Source of the DNA: JBLHKS01 sp047620505
Lineage (GTDB): Bacteria > Verrucomicrobiota > Verrucomicrobiia > Verrucomicrobiales > DEV007
DNA length: 11,547 nucleotides
NCBI GenBank assembly: GCA_047620505.1
Contig: JBLHKS010000218.1
Location: 1 to 11,547, forward strand
Direction: 5' to 3'
Part shown: positions 1 through 5,724 of the stretch, in pieces
Layout: each line of letters begins with the position of its first letter
Numbering within the stretch: position 1 is the stretch's first letter
Made by a program: the position numbers and the translations under genes
The notes under the pieces: model-generated
What the model was told of the DNA's origin: nothing
Databases searched by the model: none
The model's input: only the letters and a program-made list of their open reading frames with translations

Positions 1-622
1 GCGAAGCGTAAAGTTTTCACCCTGATCGGTCGACGCGTAGACCTTAATGCTGTTATCCGTTTTCCATACCGACGAGGTCAGGAGCCAGTCACCATCGGAG
101 AGCACCGTCGGCTTGTTGAGCATGATACCGTCGCCTAATCGGCGCGGAGCGGACCACTGAGGTTCATCCGCATCGGGATCATCGCTGACAATGGCAAAGA
201 TACCATAACGTCCGTCCTGAACCCCAAAGGCTTGCCCCCAGAAAACCCACAGTCGACCCTGTGGATCGATCCAGGTCGTCGCGGACATGGAGCGCACGCC
301 CCGGCGGGGTAGAATCATGAGCTGCGCGTCCGACCATGACCTGCCATCATTGTCGCTGAATGTTAGCACCTGATAGTTTCGCGAACTCTCGACGTCGCGT
401 CCGTACACTGCCCACAAGCGGCCCTTCACGGTGCGCTCGATTCCGGGGACGCCCTGACGTTTCGTCGGCGGAATGTGATTGCGCCACGGGTTGACGATGA
501 CGTGCGCGGGTTTGAGAGCAATGTCAGGGTCGGACGGTTTTTCGGCGGCGCTGAGGCCTGCAGGCCTCAGCAGCAGCTGTCGCGAAGAGAAGTGCGCTCA
601 GGCGAAGTATCAGGGATTTCAT
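1..622 (-). CDS. Sialidase-like BNR/Asp-box exoenzyme, 5' part, frameshifted at signal peptide
   Basis: The reverse strand encodes the N-terminal part of a secreted beta-propeller hydrolase of the sialidase/neuraminidase type; the gene continues past the left edge. The body frame (about 1-560) contains two Asp-box motifs, SDNDGRSW and STDQGENF, plus GRLWVFWGQ and PQWSAPRRLGDG stretches typical of this fold. The family removes terminal sialic acids or related sugars outside the cytoplasm, but the catalytic residues lie outside the window, so the substrate is unknown. An ATG at 622 starts a good signal peptide (MKSLILRLSALLFATAAA), but that frame stops soon after. The body frame has an upstream stop and no early ATG or GTG. 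One frameshift near 550-571 would join them. An in-frame ATG also exists at 649. Either a pseudogene, a sequencing error at the palindrome, or unusual decoding. Confidence 0.72.
550..571. repeat. Perfect 22-bp palindrome at the frame break
   Basis: The sequence is a perfect self-complementary palindrome with half-site GCTGAGGCCTG, containing AGGCCT twice around a central CTGCAG. It lies exactly where the signal-peptide frame of the sialidase-like gene must switch to the body frame. Such a palindrome can cause slippage in replication or read errors; it could also be a small insertion. No function is assigned. Confidence 0.8.
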
Positions 623-712
623 GGGAGTGAGAGAGTTGTGTTTCATCATCAGAAGGAAGCAAATTTTTCAAGCTTGAACACTCGGTTACAGGATTCATAT
701 CAGGACTCCAGT

Positions 713-964
713 TCATTGGCTTTCCTTGAACGCCTCGGCAATGCGATCGAGCGCCATTTGGACGTTAGGCTCCAGCGCGCCGTAAAGGGCTTCACGGACT
801 TCTTCCGAGCTCTTCCTGAGTGGGTTGCCGCTCTCGTCCGTTTTTGGTCAGAAACACCAGCCTTGCGCGGCCGTCGGACGGGTCCGGCTGACGCTCAACC
901 AGGCTTTTGTGTTCGAGCAGCTCGATCATCGTTCCTAAAATCGAGATAAATGATTCAATACTAT
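713..964 (-). pseudogene. Decayed MarR-family regulator remnant
   Basis: Two reverse-strand frames together resemble the C-terminal half of a MarR-type winged-helix regulator. The upstream frame has TMIELLEHKSLVERQPDPSD followed by GRARLVFLT, which fits the recognition helix, wing and the LT end of the wing in MarR proteins. That frame then runs to a stop at 792. Dropping one base in the T-run at 841-845 (A-run on the coding strand) moves to a frame reading KTDESGNPLRKSSEEVREAL and on to FKESQ, with a stop at 713-715, like the helical C-terminal dimerisation part. The N-terminal dimerisation helices are missing: the similarity fades near 960 and the ceramidase-like gene starts at 1013 on the other strand. 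The helix before LVER also looks about three residues short. MarR identity is by motif only; a non-coding origin remains possible. Confidence 0.5.
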
Positions 965-1012
965 AGACCACATCCTTATTGCCCTCGAAGGCGCAGAGCT
1001 TAGAATTCAACC

Positions 1013-2428
1013 ATGGCACGAATCCCCCGCTCCCTTATCCTCATCGCCGCCCTGGCCATTTTTACTCCCGCTGCCCACGCCGACCCACTGAAAGCCGGAA
1101 TGACCGCGGTGGATGTCACTCCGAAAGTTTGGCCTCTCAACCTCGTAGGCAGTTTTTACCCTCAACCGGCCGATTCTGCCCATGACCCCCTGAATTCACG
1201 TTGCATGGTTCTCAGTGACGGCAAAACCACACTCGCTATTGCCGTGGTCGACAACTGCCTGATCAAACGAGAAGTCCTTGACGAAGCCAAACAGATCGCC
1301 TCCAAAAAAACCGGCATTCCCACCAATCACATGATGGTGTCCGCCACCCACACCCACAGTGCTCCAACCGGCCATGCCGACGAAAACGGATCTCCTGAAG
1401 CGCAGGCTTATCGCAAGCAACTCACCGCAGGCATCGCAGAATCTATCATCAATGCCCACGCCTCTATGCAGGATGCTCAAGTAGGTCACGGCGGTCATGA
1501 TCTCGCTGACGAAGTCAACAATCGGCGCTGGTTTCTGCAACCCAATACTATGCCGATGAACCCCTTCGGAGAGACGACAGACATTGTGAAAATGAATCCC
1601 GGAAGCAAAGGCCTGATCTCTCCCGCCGGCCCCATCGATCCCGAGGTATCCATCCTGTCGATCCGCGACAAAAAAGGCCAACCCATCGGCCTGCTCGGAA
1701 ACTACTCTCTACACTACGTGGGAAGCATCCCTGGTCGCCAGATGTCAGCTGATTATTTTGGTGAGTTCTCCCGCTTGATCGGCAATCGTTTGAGAAGAGA
1801 ACCTGGAAAAGATTTTCTCGGCATCATGTCCAATGGAACCAGCGGCGACATCAATAACATACCCTTTGGCAAAGGACGCCCACCTCGTGAACCCTTCGAG
1901 CAAATCCGAATCGTAGCCGGAAAAGTCGCTGATGCTGCTTATTACGCCTATCGAGATGCGAACCACCAGAACGACGTGAAGCTGGCTATGGTCCAACGAG
2001 AGATCACTCTCAAGTGGCGCAAACCCGATGCCGACCTGCTCGCTCGCAGCAAAAAATACCTCGCCACTGAAGACGAGAAGGAGCTGCCACGACTGGCAAA
2101 ACATTACGCCAGACGAGTCATCGATCTGGCCGAAGGACCCGACACTCTGCAGGCATTAATACAAGTTATCCAAATCGGCGACCTAGCTATCTGCACCTTC
2201 CCCTTCGAAACTTTCGCCGAGATCGGCCTACACCTGAAAGAAGTCAGCCCTTTCGACGACACCTTCACTATCGAACTCGCCAATGGCTGGTATGGCTACT
2301 TACCCACCAAAGAACAACACAAATTCGGCGGCTACGAAACCTGGATGGGAACCTGCCGAGTACAGAAAGACGCCGCGGATATATTGGTCAAAAATTTGGA
2401 AGAGATGATGGCGGAGCTGAAGAAATAG
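1013..2428 (+). CDS. Secreted neutral/alkaline ceramidase-like hydrolase
   Basis: A 471-residue protein with a signal peptide (MARIPRSLILIAALAIF...AHA, cut near residue 23-24). It matches the N-terminal catalytic domain of neutral/alkaline non-lysosomal ceramidase, a zinc amidase that splits the N-acyl bond of ceramide. Visible family landmarks are KAGMTAVDVTP (28-37), the zinc-type motif SATHTHSAPTG (110-120) with His113 and His115, YSLHYVG with His234, the nucleophile-region motif SNGTSGDINN (273-282), FPFETF (397-402) with Glu399, and ANGWYGYLPT (423-432). It is shorter than the classical 650-700-residue enzymes, lacking the C-terminal Ig-like domain, as is common in planctomycete and verrucomicrobial homologues whose substrates are mostly untested. 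The ATG at 1013 gives the signal peptide directly; no strong ribosome binding site is seen. Ceramide as substrate is inference. Confidence 0.88.
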   Translation: MARIPRSLILIAALAIFTPAAHADPLKAGMTAVDVTPKVWPLNLVGSFYPQPADSAHDPLNSRCMVLSDGKTTLAIAVVDNCLIKREVLDEAKQIASKKTGIPTNHMMVSATHTHSAPTGHADENGSPEAQAYRKQLTAGIAESIINAHASMQDAQVGHGGHDLADEVNNRRWFLQPNTMPMNPFGETTDIVKMNPGSKGLISPAGPIDPEVSILSIRDKKGQPIGLLGNYSLHYVGSIPGRQMSADYFGEFSRLIGNRLRREPGKDFLGIMSNGTSGDINNIPFGKGRPPREPFEQIRIVAGKVADAAYYAYRDANHQNDVKLAMVQREITLKWRKPDADLLARSKKYLATEDEKELPRLAKHYARRVIDLAEGPDTLQALIQVIQIGDLAICTFPFETFAEIGLHLKEVSPFDDTFTIELANGWYGYLPTKEQHKFGGYETWMGTCRVQKDAADILVKNLEEMMAELKK

Positions 2429-2440
2429 AAATCTCTTCCA
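2397..2440 (+). other. Stem-loop across the stop codon of the ceramidase-like gene
   Basis: A perfect 10-bp inverted repeat, TGGAAGAGAT at 2397-2406 and ATCTCTTCCA at 2431-2440, encloses a 24-base loop that contains the TAG stop codon (2426-2428). No U-run follows, so it is not a standard Rho-independent terminator. It might protect the 3' end of the message or be chance. Confidence 0.35.
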
Positions 2441-2444
2441 TCAG

Positions 2445-2517
2445 CCTTTGCACCCCCTCCAACCCGGGTCCGATGATGGCTCGGGAGCGTGAGGGCCAAA
2501 AAGGAATTTCCTATGAG
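2445..2517 (-). repeat. Dispersed repeat, partial copy D (inverted)
   Basis: On the reverse strand this 73-base block aligns without gaps to 2742-2814, at about 80% identity by eye. Shared cores are TTCCTTTTTGGCCCT, CGCTCCCGAG and GGGTTGGAGGGGGT. It corresponds to the 3' half of the longer element at 10849-11015. It lies 16 bases after the ceramidase-like stop codon and points back towards that gene. With copy C it forms an inverted pair around the DUF1501 remnant. Confidence 0.75.
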
Positions 2518-2584
2518 TTGAGTCGTATTGAGATCCATGAATTGGAGCAAGAAATTCAGGGCACCCGTCGCGATTTCCGCATCC

Positions 2585-2741
2585 ATGACCACGCAAGGAG
2601 TTCACCCTCAGCCCAATCACCTCATTTCCAGCCTTCAACGACGGGCAGCGATCAAGCTCGGCCTCGTCGGAGGTCTTGGGGTTGGACTTGCGGATCTGCT
2701 GCGATCCGAGGCGCAGGCGACTGAACTGGCGGCTCCGCCGA
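2585..2741 (+). pseudogene. Tat-signal stub of a lost DUF1501 gene
   Basis: The frame from ATG 2585 reads MTTQGVHPQPNHLISSLQRR and then AAIKLGLVGGLGVGLADLLR, ending in SEAQATEL. A twin-arginine pair, a hydrophobic Gly/Leu-rich helix and an ADLLR-type end followed by a small-residue cleavage region are the hallmark start of DUF1501 proteins, exported sulfatase-fold proteins abundant in planctomycetes and verrucomicrobia, usually of about 400-480 residues and often following a DUF1549/DUF1553 gene. Here the similarity ends at about residue 50, exactly where repeat copy C starts, and the frame closes at 2834-2836. No DUF1501 body or partner gene is present. The stub is therefore best read as the truncated 5' end of a deleted gene. 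A small Tat-exported peptide cannot be excluded but has no support. Confidence 0.6.
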
Positions 2742-2814
2742 CTGATAGGAGTTTCCTTTTTGGCCCTGCCGCTCCCGAGTCACGGTTGGCCGGGGGTTGG
2801 AGGGGGTCCAATAG
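2742..2814 (+). repeat. Dispersed repeat, partial copy C
   Basis: This block is the direct-orientation partner of the inverted copy at 2445-2517 and shares with 10960-11010 the stretches CCTGCCGC, CCCGAGTC and GGGGTTGGAGGGGGT. It begins where the DUF1501-like coding similarity ends, so it marks the deletion or insertion junction. The two copies could fold into a long hairpin with 73-base arms and a loop of 224 bases. Confidence 0.75.
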
Positions 2815-2984
2815 ACACGGATGGAAAAGTAAATAAATTCATCACCGAATCCATCGGCACCTTCAAGAGAATAGAATAATCACTACAACTAGATCGACAG
2901 TTAGTATATTTTCGTTTTGGCAATGCAAAGGCGACTAGGCCACTGCCCTTGGACTGTCCGGACTTACCACCACCACCGTCTCCA

Positions 2985-5348
2985 ATGAATAAAAGCTCCC
3001 GCCCCATCCTTGTCACCTTCGTCCTGCTCATTCTGGCTGTGACTTGCGAACAAGGCATGAGTAAAAAAATCCCCCTGGTGGTGAAGGGCCAAGCCCGCCA
3101 CCGCATCGTCGTTCCTCCCGAATCGGCTTCCATTGCTTCGGAGCGTTTTGCGGCCGAGGAACTTCAGCATTTTCTCGGGAAAATCACCGGAACCGCGTTC
3201 ACCATTGTGGACGAGGCGGGCTATGAAGGGCCTGGAATCTATCTGGGGGCGACGCGGAAGGCCAAAGCGTTGGGGATCGATGTCAGCCAACTCGGCGACG
3301 AGGAATGGATCCTGCGAACGGCCGGTGCGGATCTCATCCTCACTGGCGGACGCCCCCGGGGGACGCTCTACGCCGTTTATGAATTCCTCAGCAGCCAGGC
3401 AGGGTGTCGGTGGGTTTCCCCCGACATCGGAGTGCTTCCCTCGAATCCGGAATTTTCGATTCCGGCTTTGGACATCCGCGGGAAGCCCGGGTTCAGCTGG
3501 CGGGAAACCACCCTCTATAATCGTCACGACGACCCCGATCGGATCTCCAAGGAAGACTATGCTCTCTTTCTTGTTCGTAATCGTTACAACAGCGGCAAGT
3601 TTTGGCTCGAGGAACCCCGTTTTGGCTTTGCGGTCGGCTTCGGGCGTCCGGCGCAAAGTCACACTTTTTACCTTTACCAAAAAGAATGGGAGGATGTGAA
3701 ACCTGAGTATTTCGCCATGACGGAGGAAGGGGTGCGGGCCCCACGCATGAAGGGGCCAGTGGGCTACGATTTTTGCCTCAGCAATGAGGAACTGAGAGAG
3801 CGCTTCTTTAAGCAACTGCTTGTCTATATCAAGGAGGATCGCGAAGAATCCGCCGAGACGGGAATTCCCGCCCCCACTCTCTATGCGATCTCGCAAAATG
3901 ATACCTCTTCGAGATTCTGTCACTGTCCGGCCTGCACCGCCATCGCCGAGCGGGAAGGCTCCTTCAGCGGGACTATGATAGATTTTGCCAACGCCATCGC
4001 AGAGCGGGCGGCCAAGGTTTACCCGGATGTTAAGATTCTGACCGAGGCCTACCAGTTCACCAAGCGGGCCCCGAAAACGATTCGGCCCCGCGAGAACGTG
4101 GTCATTCGTCTGCCCTTGCTCGATCGGGAATACCGGGCAGACGAAATCGCCGACGTCTTGCGGCCCATCACCGGTGTGACCAACGAGGCGGCGCGAGAAG
4201 TCACCGAGGGGTGGACAGACATCCTCCCGGGCTCTCAGCTTTTCGTCTGGGATTATGCCCAGTTTCGTGCCTCCTTCCGCTACCCCTACGATGCAACTCG
4301 CAAGATTCTGAAGAATCTCAATTACTGGCATGACCTGGGAATCGAGCGGGTTTTCATCGAGCAGGCGGGCATTGATATTTCCTTTCGTCCCATGCGGGAC
4401 TGGCTCTTTTTCAGGAAATCTGTCGACCCGGATCTGGACGACGACTTTTTGGTCGGAGAATTTATCAACGCCTATTTCGGGCCTGCCGCCGGTCCAATGC
4501 GGAATTACTACGATTTGCTGGCCAATGCGACGGAAGCGGGAGACAAGCCATATTTTGAGACCCAGCTCGGCTCTATTCCCTACCTGAGCCCGGATTTTTT
4601 TACCCAGACCAATGCCTGGTTGGACGAGGCGGAGACCCGGGCCCAAGGGGAGGGCAATGCGAAATTCCTCCGTCATGTTCAGCTTGAGCGGGTGCCGGTG
4701 GATTCGGCCATGGCCCACCTTTGGTCGCGATTTGCCGACAGCCCGGCCTGGAAGGGCAAAAAGGAAGAAGTCCTCGTCCGCTACGAAAAAAACAAACGGA
4801 TGCTGATTCGCACCTGGGCCACGACAGTGAATTCCTGGGTCAGCACCGGTGCCGGAGCCATCGATGGCGAACTGGCCTCACTCCGCCTTGAAGCTCCGGC
4901 CAAGTTCGCAGGTCAGAATGCGAATTTGCAGCTCATGGGCTACAACACAGCAGCTGCCGACCTTGTGGAGGACGAGGCGGCTGCCGGGGGCCGAGCCCGC
5001 CGCTTGGGAAAAGGCCGGCCGGAGGATTGCAAGTTGCCCTTCCAAATCAAAGTCCACAACGCTAGCACGGAAAAGAGCTGGCAGGCTCTTACCCTGAAGG
5101 AAGTGCCTGCCGACGAAGCCTACCATTGGTATTTGGTTGGGGAAGGGCCACTGGATGGCACCTGCCGTCTGTGGTCCAATGTCTCCACCTGGATCCCATT
5201 GGGCTGGGGAGCCGAGCCGCCGCCGAGCAATGAAAGAGAGATCTGGGTTTCGATGAAATTCACCGGCCCAATGTATGTGGAAGGTTCCACCCAAGCTGAT
5301 CAGGTCCTCATCGACCAGGTCGTTCTGGTCGCTCCAGCGATTCCTTAG
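2985..5348 (+). CDS. Exported DUF4838-domain protein, glycoside-hydrolase-like
   Basis: A 787-residue protein from ATG 2985. An upstream TTG at 2949 would add twelve proline-rich residues before the signal peptide and is rejected. The N-terminus has a hydrophobic segment (about 7-20) with Cys21 in LAVTC, an imperfect lipobox, so secretion is likely and lipid anchoring uncertain. Residues about 35-150 resemble the small alpha/beta domain that precedes the catalytic barrel in alpha-glucuronidases and hexosaminidases: AAEELQHFLGKITG, GPGIYLGAT, LILTGGRPRGTLYAVYEFL and GCRWVSP. The DUF4838 core follows, with SQNDTSSRFCHCPAC containing a CxCxxC cluster (Cys312, Cys314, Cys317) and MIDFANAIAERAAKVYPDVK. 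The C-terminal part is probably a beta-rich accessory domain. DUF4838 proteins occur in polysaccharide-use loci, but activity is not established. The enzyme class is inference. Confidence 0.85.
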   Translation: MNKSSRPILVTFVLLILAVTCEQGMSKKIPLVVKGQARHRIVVPPESASIASERFAAEELQHFLGKITGTAFTIVDEAGYEGPGIYLGATRKAKALGIDVSQLGDEEWILRTAGADLILTGGRPRGTLYAVYEFLSSQAGCRWVSPDIGVLPSNPEFSIPALDIRGKPGFSWRETTLYNRHDDPDRISKEDYALFLVRNRYNSGKFWLEEPRFGFAVGFGRPAQSHTFYLYQKEWEDVKPEYFAMTEEGVRAPRMKGPVGYDFCLSNEELRERFFKQLLVYIKEDREESAETGIPAPTLYAISQNDTSSRFCHCPACTAIAEREGSFSGTMIDFANAIAERAAKVYPDVKILTEAYQFTKRAPKTIRPRENVVIRLPLLDREYRADEIADVLRPITGVTNEAAREVTEGWTDILPGSQLFVWDYAQFRASFRYPYDATRKILKNLNYWHDLGIERVFIEQAGIDISFRPMRDWLFFRKSVDPDLDDDFLVGEFINAYFGPAAGPMRNYYDLLANATEAGDKPYFETQLGSIPYLSPDFFTQTNAWLDEAETRAQGEGNAKFLRHVQLERVPVDSAMAHLWSRFADSPAWKGKKEEVLVRYEKNKRMLIRTWATTVNSWVSTGAGAIDGELASLRLEAPAKFAGQNANLQLMGYNTAAADLVEDEAAAGGRARRLGKGRPEDCKLPFQIKVHNASTEKSWQALTLKEVPADEAYHWYLVGEGPLDGTCRLWSNVSTWIPLGWGAEPPPSNEREIWVSMKFTGPMYVEGSTQADQVLIDQVVLVAPAIP

Positions 5349-5355
5349 CTAAAAA

Positions 5356-5397
5356 TACGTTCGATTTGGTAGACGGCCAGCGCGACCGAGGCTGACT
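5356..5397 (+). repeat. Dispersed repeat, 5' fragment E
   Basis: The exact 15-base string ATTTGGTAGACGGCC at 5364-5378 recurs at 10849-10863, and a close variant lies at 8701-8715. Weaker similarity to both continues to about 5397, including a GACTAC/CACTAC motif. It begins eight bases after the DUF4838 stop codon, in the gap between convergent genes, as does copy B. Confidence 0.6.
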
Positions 5398-5448
5398 ACT
5401 AAAAGAAGCTCCCACCCAAACTGTCGGGTCGTTTATTAAATGGACCCA

Positions 5449-5655
5449 TTAATTAGACACATTGGAGGTCGCCGCCGCTTCCACTTTCCTTCGGGCCTCC
5501 GCTTTCCACTTCTGGATCAATTCATCGCGGTGCTGATTCCGCAAAATTGCCACGACCTTTTCTCTGACTTCCTCCAGCGGAGGGATCTCGCCGTCTTGCG
5601 ATCCTCCACGTTCAGAATAGAGAGAAATTGCTACGGTGAGGAAAAGAAGAATGCG
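5449..5655 (-). pseudogene. Possible parvulin-type PPIase C-terminal fragment
   Basis: A reverse-strand frame of 68 codons, bounded upstream by a TAG at 5656-5658 and ending with TAA at 5449-5451, reads RILLFLTVAISLYSERGGSQ, then GEIPPLEEVREKVVAILRNQ and a charged helix with ELIQKWKAEARRKVEAAA. The PPLEEVREKV helix followed by a basic amphipathic helix resembles the C-terminal segment of SurA/PpiC-like peptidyl-prolyl isomerases. There is no ATG, GTG or TTG near the start of the open part, and the catalytic domain is absent. It lies downstream of, and parallel to, the ankyrin gene. It is probably a gene tail left after deletion; the family assignment is weak, and it may instead be a short unrecognised gene with a rare start. 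Confidence 0.35.
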
Positions 5656-5724
5656 CTACATGACCGTGAGTCTTGTGAATTGGATGGTTCCCGACCCGGA
5701 CCTGGCGATTTTACGTTTCTTTTG

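Noticed and set aside
841..845. Phase-variable homopolymer in the MarR-like remnant
   Set aside because: A run of five bases is too short for efficient slippage, and the gene also lacks its N-terminus.
479..949. 156-codon plus-strand frame
   Set aside because: It covers the antisense of the sialidase-like signal region and the MarR-like remnant and has no motif of its own.
2964..4718. Long open frame (584 codons) on the minus strand inside the DUF4838 gene
   Set aside because: It lies wholly antisense to a gene with clear domain motifs, shows no recognisable motif itself, and long antisense frames are common in GC-rich DNA.
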